From Amorphoplanes digitatis (GTDB taxonomy: Bacteria > Actinomycetota > Actinomycetes > Mycobacteriales > Micromonosporaceae), in assembly GCF_014205335.1 (NCBI RefSeq), contig NZ_JACHNH010000001.1, forward strand, positions 4,768,501-4,832,500: a stretch of 64,000 bases of DNA, written 5' to 3'. Numbering within the stretch: the stretch's first letter is position 1; every line of letters begins with the position of its first letter. The notes below the pieces were generated by a model. That model had not been told where the DNA came from, searched no databases, and saw only the letters and a program-made list of their open reading frames with translations. Positions 32,664 to 40,259 of the stretch are shown in pieces. A program made the translations under genes and the position numbers.

Positions 32664-34598
32664 TCATGCTCCGGCGGGTCCGGGGTCCGGACCATGGCCG
32701 TCGACCACACTGTCGGTGCCGCCGCCATGGGTGGCCAGGCGGTGCAGCCGCAGGGCGAGCCGGAGTTCGAGGCCCCGCTCGGGCTGCTGCCAGCCGTCGC
32801 CGAGCACCTGGGTGATCCGGGCGATGCGCTGGGTCACGGTGTTGACGTGGATGTGCAACACCTCGGCGGCCCGGACGGCGTTGGCGCCGGCGTCGAAGTA
32901 GGACTCCAGCGTCCGTACCAGGGCCGTGCCGCGCCTGCGGTCGTAGTCGAGCAGCGGGCCGACGGTGTCGGCGACGAACGCGGGAACGTCCCGCTCGGCG
33001 CCGACCAGCAGGCCGACGAAGCCCAGCTCGGCGGCGCTCGCGCCGTCGCCGTCGCGGCCCAGCGCCCGCAGCGCCGAGGCGCAGCGGCGGGCCTCGGCGT
33101 AGGCGGCGGGCACCGGCTCGGTGCCGGTGAGCGGCCCGGTGCCGCCCCCGGTGACCGGTGCGCCGAGGTACGCGCCGAGCTCGCGCACCACCCGGCGGGC
33201 CGCGTCGCCGGGGTGGTCGCCGCCGACCAGCAGCACCACGTAGCCGTCGCGGTGCGCGGCCAGCCCGCCGCAGGCCGCCGCGTGCGCGGAGCTCCACTGC
33301 GCGGCCCGCTCGCGGTGCCGGGCCGGGCAGGAGACCACAACCAGGACGTGCGCGGCGTCGAGGTCGACGCCGAGGCGCCGGGCCCGCTGCCGCACGGTCA
33401 CCTGGTCGTCCACCCGACGGCTCAGCAGGTCCTCCAGCAGCTCGCCCCGCACCCGGCCCTCGGCCTGGGCGAGGCTGCGCCGGAAGAGCAGCAGCAGCGC
33501 GGTCACCACCCCGGCGCGCTCCAGGATGCGGGTGTCGGTCTCGCTCAGCTCGCCGGGCGCGCGCAGCACGAGGGTGCACAGCGCCTCGTTGCCGGCGCCG
33601 GCGGCGAGCACCCAGTGCTCGCCGTTGCGGGTCGCGCGGCCCAGGCCGCGGCCCGCCACCGCCGCCGCGGCCAGCGAGCCGACCCCGGCGATGTCGCCGA
33701 CCGCCGCCAGGCAGCGCCCGTCGGCGTCGAGGATGGCCAGCTCGCCGCCGAGCACCTCGGCGACGACGGCGGCGAGGCCGTCCAGGTCCCCGCCGCGCAG
33801 GATCACCTCGGCCATCCGGTCGTGCGCCTCGGCGGCCCGTTCGAGGGACTCGCTGTGCCGGCGTACCACGGTGTTGACCGCGCCGAGCTCCTCCAGCGCG
33901 GCCCGGGTCTCGCCGAGCAGCCGGGTGTTGTCCAGCGCGACGGATGCGTGCGCGGCGAGGGACCCGAGCAGCGTCACCTCCTCGCGGGTGAACGGCCGGG
34001 CGCTGCGGTTCGCGGCGAAGAGCACGCCGAGTACCCGGCTGCCCAGACGCATCGGCACGCCAAGGATGGCGACCAGGCCCTCCTCGGAGACGCCGCCGTC
34101 GATCTCGGTGGTGTGCTGGAAGCGCGCGTCGGCCGCGTAGTCGGCGGTGACGTACGGCGCGGCGGTCTGCGCGACCAGCCCGCCCAGCCCAGCGCCGAGC
34201 GGCAGCCGGAGCCGCTGGAAGCGGGCCGACACCGAGCCGTAGGTCACCCGCATGTACGTGTCGCCGCGCTTCTCGTCGTTGAGGGTCATGTAGGCGACGT
34301 CGGCGTCGAGCAGCTCGCGGGCCCGGCGCACGATCGCCTCCAGCACGGCGTCGAGGTCGCGCAGGGTCGCCAGGTCGCCGACGGTGTCGACGAGCGCGGT
34401 GAGCTCCGCCTCGCGGCGCCGCCGGCGCTCCAGCAGCGCCCGCACCCGCAGGGCGAGCGCCCGGTGCTCCTCCAGCTCGGCCAGCTCCGCCGCCGGGCGG
34501 CCCTGCGCCCGGGCCTCCAGCAGCGGCCGCTCGAACTCGACCGCGGCGGCCTCGCGCAGCAGCAGGTCGAGGAAGGCCGAGGTCAATGCGCGGTCCAT
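32664..34598 (-). CDS. GAF-domain PucR-type transcriptional regulator
   Basis: The 644-residue protein has an N-terminal helical part, a GAF domain (about residues 100-245, with VAYMTLNDEKRGDTYMRV and LGVLFAANRSARPFT), a long coiled linker and a second sensor-like part. A CdaR-type GGDEF-like region follows, and the C-terminal PucR helix-turn-helix is RTLESYFDAGANAVRAAEVL followed by HVNTVTQRIARI. Such proteins often activate their own catabolic operon on binding the substrate. The ATG at 34598 overlaps the end of the dehydrogenase gene by 16 bases, so they are coupled. It probably senses hydroxybutyrate or an acyl derivative. Confidence 0.9.
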   Translation of the reverse strand: MDRALTSAFLDLLLREAAAVEFERPLLEARAQGRPAAELAELEEHRALALRVRALLERRRRREAELTALVDTVGDLATLRDLDAVLEAIVRRARELLDADVAYMTLNDEKRGDTYMRVTYGSVSARFQRLRLPLGAGLGGLVAQTAAPYVTADYAADARFQHTTEIDGGVSEEGLVAILGVPMRLGSRVLGVLFAANRSARPFTREEVTLLGSLAAHASVALDNTRLLGETRAALEELGAVNTVVRRHSESLERAAEAHDRMAEVILRGGDLDGLAAVVAEVLGGELAILDADGRCLAAVGDIAGVGSLAAAAVAGRGLGRATRNGEHWVLAAGAGNEALCTLVLRAPGELSETDTRILERAGVVTALLLLFRRSLAQAEGRVRGELLEDLLSRRVDDQVTVRQRARRLGVDLDAAHVLVVVSCPARHRERAAQWSSAHAAACGGLAAHRDGYVVLLVGGDHPGDAARRVVRELGAYLGAPVTGGGTGPLTGTEPVPAAYAEARRCASALRALGRDGDGASAAELGFVGLLVGAERDVPAFVADTVGPLLDYDRRRGTALVRTLESYFDAGANAVRAAEVLHIHVNTVTQRIARITQVLGDGWQQPERGLELRLALRLHRLATHGGGTDSVVDGHGPDPGPAGA

Positions 34599-35347
34599 CC
34601 GCCGTCCATCACCAGGGAGGTGCCGGTGACGAAGGACGCCCGCGGCGAGCACAGGTACGCGACCAGGTCGGCCACCTCGTCGGGCTCGACGAGCCGCTTG
34701 ATGGCCACCGGCGCCAGCATCACCTGCTCGACGACCTGCGCCTCGTCCAGGCCGTGCCGGGCCGCCTGCGCGGCGATCTGCGCCTCGACCAGCGGCGTGC
34801 GCACGTACGCGGGATTGACGCAGTTGGACGTCACCCCGTGCTCGGCCCCCTCGAGCGCGATCACCTTCGACAGGCCCTCCAGCCCGTGCTTGGCCGAGAC
34901 GTACGCCGCCTTGAACGGCGAGGCGCGCAGCCCGTGCACCGACGAGACGTTGACGATCCGGCCCCAGCCGCGCGCGTACATGTGCGGCAGGCTGCGGCGC
35001 ACCAGCCGGAACGGCGCCTCCAGCATCAGCCGCAGTATCAGCGAGAACGTCTCGGGCGGGAAGTCGTGCAGCGGCGCGACGTGCTGGAGGCCGGCGTTGT
35101 TGACCACGATGTCGACGGCCGGGTCGATGCGGTCGACGGCGGACAGGTCGGTGAGGTCGACGGTCTCGGCGCGGCCGCCGATCTTCTCGGCGACCCGGGC
35201 CGCGGCGTCGCCGTCGCGGTCGACGACGACGACCAGGGCGCCGGCCGCCGCGAGCCGCTCCGCGCAGGCCCGCCCGATGCCGCTGGCACCGCCGGTGACG
35301 ACGGCGGTTCGTCCGGCCAGGCTGTCGCCGGCAGTGCTGGTGTCCAT
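34583..35347 (-). CDS. 3-hydroxybutyrate dehydrogenase (SDR family)
   Basis: The 254-residue classical SDR has the NAD-binding TGGASGIGRA near residue 19, and NNAGLQHVAPLHDFP, which is a strong signature of 3-hydroxybutyrate dehydrogenases. The catalytic Ser is in VNVSSVHGL, the YxxxK motif is in YVSAKHG, and the C-terminus is the usual GTSLVMDGGWTAH. It oxidises (R)-3-hydroxybutyrate to acetoacetate with NAD+ in the cytoplasm. The ATG at 35347 has GAGGGG just upstream. It lies 8 bases after the LivM-type permease gene and is the enzyme that suggests a substrate for the whole operon. Confidence 0.9.
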   Translation of the reverse strand: MDTSTAGDSLAGRTAVVTGGASGIGRACAERLAAAGALVVVVDRDGDAAARVAEKIGGRAETVDLTDLSAVDRIDPAVDIVVNNAGLQHVAPLHDFPPETFSLILRLMLEAPFRLVRRSLPHMYARGWGRIVNVSSVHGLRASPFKAAYVSAKHGLEGLSKVIALEGAEHGVTSNCVNPAYVRTPLVEAQIAAQAARHGLDEAQVVEQVMLAPVAIKRLVEPDEVADLVAYLCSPRASFVTGTSLVMDGGWTAH

Positions 35348-35355
35348 GATGCCCC

Positions 35356-36390
35356 TCAGCGCGAAGTCGTCGACGTGGTGGGAACGGGTGCGGCCGGCGC
35401 CTCCTGGGCGACGCGTCTTCGCCCCGCGCGGGAGACGGCGGCGCCGAGCTGCCGGGCGGCGCCCCACAGGCCCTGCCGGAAGAGCAGCACCACCAGCACG
35501 AAGACGGTGCCGGTGACCAGGCCGATGCCGTTGAAGCCGGAGGTGGACAGATAGTCCTCCAGGAGCACGACCAGGGCGGCGCCGAGGGTGCTGCCCCAGA
35601 GCGTGCCGATGCCGCCGAGCACGACCATCATCACGGCCTTGCCGGAGGTGGTCCAGTAGACCTCCTGGAGCGACGCGAAGCCGTGGCTGATCGCGAACAG
35701 GCCGCCGGCCAGGCCGGACAGCGCCGCCGAGAGCACGAAGGCGAGCAGCTTGTACCGGTCGACCGGGTAGCCGATCGCCCGGGCCCGGGCCGGGTTGTCG
35801 CGGATCGCGACGAGCACGTGGCCGAACGGCGAGTGCACGATGCGCCACATACAGAACAGCCCGAACAGGATGATCGGCAGCCCGGCGTAGTAGAAGACGA
35901 ACGGGTCGCTGAGGTCCGCGCCGAACAGCTCGCGGGGTATGCCTTGCAGGCCGTTCTCGCCACCGGTCACGTCGCGCCACTGGTTGGCCACGAAGTAGAC
36001 CATCTGCGCGAACGCCAGCGTGACCATGGCGAAGTAGATGCCCGTGCTGCGCACGCAGAGGTAGCCGATGGGCACGGCGAGCGCGGCGGCCAGCGCCGCG
36101 CCGCCGAGCACCGCGACCGGGAACGGCAGTCCGCTGTGGATGGCGATCAGCCCGGACGCGTACGCGGCGCTGCCCCAGAAGGCGGCGTGGCCGAAGGAGA
36201 GCAGGCCCGTGTAGCCGAGCAGCAGGTCGACCGCGGCCGCGAACAGCGCCCAGGTGACGATGTCCATGGCCACCGGCGGGTAGATCAGCCAGGGCAGGGC
36301 GAGGGCAACGGTCAGCCCGGCGGCCAGCAGCAGCCACCGCAGCGGGCGGCGGGCGGCCGGCTCGGTGTGGTGCAGCAGCAGCCGGATCAC
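35356..36390 (-). CDS. Branched-chain-type ABC permease, LivM family
   Basis: The 344-residue membrane protein has eight to ten spans, with the family motifs LGYTGLLSFGHAAFWGSAAY and RIVHSPFGHVLVAIRDNPAR. The latter corresponds to the cytoplasmic loop that meets the ATPases. It starts with a GTG that overlaps the LivH stop codon (GTGA), preceded by GGAGG. It is the second permease of the importer. An extra basic C-terminal tail (SRAGRRRVAQEA) is present. Confidence 0.93.
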   Translation of the reverse strand: MIRLLLHHTEPAARRPLRWLLLAAGLTVALALPWLIYPPVAMDIVTWALFAAAVDLLLGYTGLLSFGHAAFWGSAAYASGLIAIHSGLPFPVAVLGGAALAAALAVPIGYLCVRSTGIYFAMVTLAFAQMVYFVANQWRDVTGGENGLQGIPRELFGADLSDPFVFYYAGLPIILFGLFCMWRIVHSPFGHVLVAIRDNPARARAIGYPVDRYKLLAFVLSAALSGLAGGLFAISHGFASLQEVYWTTSGKAVMMVVLGGIGTLWGSTLGAALVVLLEDYLSTSGFNGIGLVTGTVFVLVVLLFRQGLWGAARQLGAAVSRAGRRRVAQEAPAAPVPTTSTTSR

Positions 36391-37259
36391 GTGCGGGCCT
36401 CCTCGCGTCCGAACAACCCCGCGGGCCGCAGCAGCAGCACGCCGGCCATGATGATGAAGATCAGCGTCTGGGACAGCGCCGGGACGTACAGGTTGCCCAG
36501 CGACTGCGCCACGCCGATCGCGAAGCCCGCGAGCACGGAGCCGAAGACCGAGCCGAGGCCGCCGATCACCACCACGGCGAAGACCGCGATGATCAGGTCG
36601 GCGCCCATCAGCGGGTTGACCGCCCGCATGGGCGCGGCCAGCACCCCGGCCAGGCCTGCGAGGGCCACCCCGAACGCGAAGACCGGTGTCACCCAGCGGC
36701 CGACGTTGACGCCGAGCGCACCGGTCAGCTCGGGGCGCTCGGTGGCGGCCCGCACCACCATGCCGACCCGGGTCCGGGTCAGCACCAGCCAGACCGCCGT
36801 GCACAGCACGACGGCGGCACCGAGCACGAACACCTGGTAGGCGGGGTAGTCGAAGACCCCGAGGTCGATCGAGCCGGAGAGCTCCGCGGGGCGCGGGTAC
36901 GGCTGGGACTGCACGCCGTACTCGCGCTTGACCGCGTCCTGGAGCACCAGGGTCAGCCCGAAGGTGAGCAGGAAGTTGTAGAGCGGGTCGAACGGCGTCA
37001 GCCGCCGGATCAGGGTGCGTTCGAGCAGCATGCCGAGCAGGAACAGCAGCGCCGGTACGGCGAACAGCGCCACCCAGAACGGCATGCCGAGCTCGGCAAG
37101 GGCCAGGTAGGCGCCGAACGCACCGAGCATGAAGAACGCGCCGTGTGCGAAGTTGACCACGCCGAGCATGCCGAAGATGACGGCGAGCCCCAGCGCCAGC
37201 AGCGCGTAGAAGCCGCCGCTGACCAGCCCGTTGAAGCACTGCTGCAGGAAGCCGGTCAC
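36387..37259 (-). CDS. Branched-chain-type ABC permease, LivH family
   Basis: The 290-residue protein begins LQQCFNGLVSGGFYALLALG, the typical LivH N-terminus. It also has NFAHGAFFMLGAFGAYLA, RAATERPELTGALGVNVGR (EAA-like loop) and the GGLGSVFGSVLAGFAIG motif. It starts with a GTG that overlaps the binding-protein stop by 4 bases. It pairs with the LivM-type permease to form the channel. Confidence 0.93.
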   Translation of the reverse strand: MTGFLQQCFNGLVSGGFYALLALGLAVIFGMLGVVNFAHGAFFMLGAFGAYLALAELGMPFWVALFAVPALLFLLGMLLERTLIRRLTPFDPLYNFLLTFGLTLVLQDAVKREYGVQSQPYPRPAELSGSIDLGVFDYPAYQVFVLGAAVVLCTAVWLVLTRTRVGMVVRAATERPELTGALGVNVGRWVTPVFAFGVALAGLAGVLAAPMRAVNPLMGADLIIAVFAVVVIGGLGSVFGSVLAGFAIGVAQSLGNLYVPALSQTLIFIIMAGVLLLRPAGLFGREEART

Positions 37260-38509
37260 AGCGTGCAGCCGCCCGCGGACTCCGGCCGGAACGCCTCGGC
37301 CGCCGGGATGGTGCGCAGGATCTTCTCGTAGTCCCACTCGGTGGTGACCTGGCTCTTCGGCTTCACCTCGGCCAGGTAGACGTCGTGCACGACCCGGTGG
37401 TCCTTGGCCCGGACGGTGGCGTTGCGGGCGAACATGTCGTCGTAGGTGTAGCCCTCGAGCTCGCCGACGACGGCGTCGGCCGCGTCGGTGCCGGCCCGCT
37501 GCACCGCCTCGAGGTACTGCGTGGCGGCCGAGTAGTTGGCCGCGTGCGCGAACGACGGGCGGGTCTGTGTCTTGGCGGTGAACCGGTCGGCCCACTGCCG
37601 GTTGCGGTCGTCGAAGTTCCAGTACCAGGCGTCGGTGAAGGTGGTGCCGGCGAACGCGTCCGGGCCGAGCGAGTGGATGTCGGTGATGAACATCAGGCCG
37701 ACCGAGAGCTTGATGCCCTGCTCCCGCAGCTTGAACTCGTTGTACTGCTTGACCAGGTTGACCAGGTCGCCGCCGGCCTGCATGGTGCCGAGCACGTCCG
37801 GCTTGGGCTTCAGCCCCGGCGCCTTGAGCAGGAAGGTGGAGAAGTTGTCGTTCGGGAACGGCGTCGGGTCCTTGGCGACAACGGTGCCGCCGGCCGCGCC
37901 GATCGCCGCGCTGAACGACTTCTCCATGTCCTGCCCGAACGCGTAGTCCGGGTAGACGATGTACCAGTTCTCGCCGCCCTGCTTGGTGACCGCCGACCCG
38001 GTCCCGTTGGCCAGCATGTAGGTGTCGTACGCGTAATGGAACGTGTACCTGTTGCACTGCTTGCCGGTGAGCTCGGTGGTGGCGGCGCCGATGTTGAAGT
38101 ACAGCTTCTTCTTCGCCTTGGCCACGTTGGCGACGGCGAGCGCCGCGGAGGAGGTCGGCACGTCGAGGATCGCGTCGGCCTGCTGCCGGTCGTAGAGCTC
38201 CTGTGCCTTGGAGTTGGCGATGTCCGGCTTGTTCTGGTGGTCGGCGGAGACCACCTCGATGTCGGAGCTGACCGCCTTGTCGCCGTACTTGGCCTGGAAG
38301 TCGGCGACGGCCATCCGGACCGCCTCGATGCTGTTCTTGCCGGACAGGTCGGCGTAGACGCCGGACTGGTCGTTGAGCACGGCCAGCACGATCTTGTCGT
38401 TGCTCACCTTGGCGTCGGCGCCGCCGCCGGGGCCGCCGCGGCCGCAGCCGGCGACCAGCAGCGTGCCGGCGGCCAGAGCGGCGGTGAGCGCTCTGGTGGT
38501 CTTTCGCAT
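37256..38509 (-). CDS. Branched-chain-type ABC substrate-binding lipoprotein
   Basis: The 417-residue protein has a lipoprotein signal (LTAALAAGTLLVAGC, Cys near residue 22). Its two-lobed periplasmic-binding fold is of the Leu/Ile/Val type, with IVLAVLNDQSGVYADLSGKN and YPDYAFGQDMEKSFSAAI. Relatives bind amino acids, amides, aromatic acids or small carboxylates. The operon context points to 3-hydroxybutyrate or its oligomers, which would be unusual for the family. The ATG at 38509 has GGAG seven bases upstream. Confidence 0.92.
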   Translation of the reverse strand: MRKTTRALTAALAAGTLLVAGCGRGGPGGGADAKVSNDKIVLAVLNDQSGVYADLSGKNSIEAVRMAVADFQAKYGDKAVSSDIEVVSADHQNKPDIANSKAQELYDRQQADAILDVPTSSAALAVANVAKAKKKLYFNIGAATTELTGKQCNRYTFHYAYDTYMLANGTGSAVTKQGGENWYIVYPDYAFGQDMEKSFSAAIGAAGGTVVAKDPTPFPNDNFSTFLLKAPGLKPKPDVLGTMQAGGDLVNLVKQYNEFKLREQGIKLSVGLMFITDIHSLGPDAFAGTTFTDAWYWNFDDRNRQWADRFTAKTQTRPSFAHAANYSAATQYLEAVQRAGTDAADAVVGELEGYTYDDMFARNATVRAKDHRVVHDVYLAEVKPKSQVTTEWDYEKILRTIPAAEAFRPESAGGCTL

Positions 38510-38535
38510 GGGTTGTCTCCTCGGGGGGTGGGGGG

Positions 38536-39231
38536 TCAGATGCCGAGGTACGCGAGCAGTTCGTGTTCTCGTTGCCGGACCGCGCCGTTGTCGAGCGTCT
38601 CGACGACCCGGCCCTCGGCGAGCAGGTGGTGGCGGTCGGCCACGGTGGTGGCGAAGTGCAGGTTCTGTTCGATCAGCAGCACGGTGACGCCGGCCGCCTT
38701 GATCTCGCGCAGGATGTCGCCGATCTGCCGCACGAGCAGCGGCGAGAGGCCCTCGGTCGGCTCGTCGCAGAGCAGCAGCCGGGCGCCGCTGCGCAGGACC
38801 CGCGCGAGCGCGAGCATCTGCTGTTCGCCGCCGGAGAGCTGGGTGCCCGCGAAGCGCCGCCGCTCGGCCAGCACCGGGAAGGTGTCGTAGATCCGGCTCA
38901 GCGGCCAGGGCTCCGGGCCGACAACGGGCGGGAGCAGCAGGTTCTCCTCGACGTTCAGGGTGGCGTACACGCCGCGGTCGTCGGGCACGTAGCCGAGGCC
39001 GGCGCGGGCGCGGCGGTAGGCGGGCCGGGACGCGAAGGCGGTGTCGCCGAGGAAGGCGATGCGCCCGGAGCACTGCGCGTGCAGGCCCATCAGGCAGCGC
39101 AGCAGCGTCGTCTTGCCGGCGCCGTTGCGTCCGACGAGCGTGACGATCTCGCCCTCGGCGACCGCGATGTCGACGTCGCGCAGCACCTGCGCCTCGCCGT
39201 ACCAGGCGCTGAGTCCCTCAACGGTCAGCAT
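38536..39231 (-). CDS. Branched-chain-type ABC transporter ATP-binding protein, LivF family
   Basis: The 231-residue ATPase has Walker A GRNGAGKTT, Q-loop LMGLHAQ, the signature LSGGEQQMLALAR, Walker B LLLCDEPTEGLS and the H-loop with LLIEQNLHFA. The short size and GYVPDDRGVYATL fit LivF. It begins inside the end of livG (14-base overlap) and precedes the binding-protein gene by 26 bases. Confidence 0.94.
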   Translation of the reverse strand: MLTVEGLSAWYGEAQVLRDVDIAVAEGEIVTLVGRNGAGKTTLLRCLMGLHAQCSGRIAFLGDTAFASRPAYRRARAGLGYVPDDRGVYATLNVEENLLLPPVVGPEPWPLSRIYDTFPVLAERRRFAGTQLSGGEQQMLALARVLRSGARLLLCDEPTEGLSPLLVRQIGDILREIKAAGVTVLLIEQNLHFATTVADRHHLLAEGRVVETLDNGAVRQREHELLAYLGI

Positions 39232-39976
39232 GGGCTTCTCCGAGGTAGGCGGTGATCACGCGGGGGTCGGCACGCACCTCGGCGTAGCCGCCCTCGACCA
39301 GGACCTTGCCGTGGGTGAGCACGGTGACACGGTCGGCGAGGTTCGCCACCACGCGCATGTTGTGCTCGACGAGCACGACGGTGCGCCCGGCCCGGACGGC
39401 GCGGATCAGCGCGATGGTGCGCTCGACGTCCTCGGCGCCCATTCCGGCGGTGGGCTCGTCGAGCAGCAGCACCCGCGGGTCGAGGGCCAGGGCGACGGCC
39501 AGTTCGAGGGCCCGCTTGCGGCCGTAGGCCAGGGCGGCGGCCGGCACCTCGGCCGCGTCGGCGAGGCCGACGTCGTCCAGCAGGGCGAGCGCCCGGTCCC
39601 GGAACCGGCCCAGGCGGTCCTCGGAGCGCCAGAACCGCCAGCCGAGGCCGGTCGGCGCCTGTAGCGCCAGCTCGACGTGCTCGCGGGCGGTCACCTGGGG
39701 AAAGAGGGTGGTGATCTGGAACGAGCGGGCCACGCCCAGGCGGGCCACCCGGTCCGGCGCCAGCCCGGTGACGTCGTGGCCGTCGAGGGTGATGCTCCCC
39801 CGGCTCGGGCGCAGGAAGCCGGTCAGCAGGTTGAACAGGGTGGATTTGCCCGCACCGTTGGGCCCGACGAGCGCGTGCACGCTGCCGGCCGCGATGTCGA
39901 GGTCGACGCCGTCCACGGCGTGGAAACCGCGGAACTGCTTGGCGAGCCCGCGGGCCTGGAGGATCGGCGGCGGCAT
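39218..39976 (-). CDS. Branched-chain-type ABC transporter ATP-binding protein, LivG family
   Basis: The 252-residue ATPase shows Walker A GPNGAGKSTLFN and Walker B VLLLDEPTAGMG. The signature segment is altered: LAYGRKRALELA in place of the usual SYGQQRRLEIA. The LivG-specific ARSFQITTLFPQVTAREHVELAL is present. It is the first gene of the eight-gene operon. The ATG at 39976 has AAGGAGGTG upstream. An in-frame extension to 40072 is unlikely to be translated. The promoter should lie in the 283-base region shared with the divergent VWA gene. Confidence 0.93.
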   Translation of the reverse strand: MPPPILQARGLAKQFRGFHAVDGVDLDIAAGSVHALVGPNGAGKSTLFNLLTGFLRPSRGSITLDGHDVTGLAPDRVARLGVARSFQITTLFPQVTAREHVELALQAPTGLGWRFWRSEDRLGRFRDRALALLDDVGLADAAEVPAAALAYGRKRALELAVALALDPRVLLLDEPTAGMGAEDVERTIALIRAVRAGRTVVLVEHNMRVVANLADRVTVLTHGKVLVEGGYAEVRADPRVITAYLGEAHADR

Positions 39977-40259
39977 CCCCACCTCCTTCTTCGGACCGGG
40001 CGACGAGGAGGGCGCCCTGTGATCCGCAACACTATGGGCGGGGCGATGGCGCACGCCATGTGGAGTAATCACACATCTTGTGGCATTTCAGTGGGGAGCA
40101 TCACCACGTGCCGTGACCCGTCGACCACCGAAATGGCGCCCGATATGGGCGTTCCAGTGTGGTGTCGTCACATGTGGAAGTTTGATTCCGGCGGATGTTT
40201 GCAGCGGCTATGAATATTCGTCCGAACATCCATGGCAATCCGATCTTCACTTGCGGACC
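39977..40259. promoter_or_regulatory. Divergent promoter region of the hydroxybutyrate operon and VWA gene
   Basis: This 283-base non-coding region is less GC-rich than the flanks. It contains a 15-bp inverted repeat CGCCCGATATGGGCG (40137-40151), with perfect 5-bp arms, and several CACA/TGTG half-repeats around 40056-40090 and 40155-40175. These are candidate sites for the PucR-type regulator encoded in the operon, but no consensus is available to test them. Confidence 0.4.

Noticed and set aside
29096..32815. A 1239-codon plus-strand open frame across ligA and the secreted hydrolase
   Set aside because: It is antisense to well-supported genes and to a terminator hairpin, and its composition is biased like other shadow frames in this window.
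36387..39073. Long fused frames joining the Liv binding protein and permeases to upstream antisense or out-of-phase sequence
   Set aside because: Internal starts with ribosome binding sites or GTGA overlaps yield proteins of normal family length. The extra N-terminal parts have no resemblance to the families.
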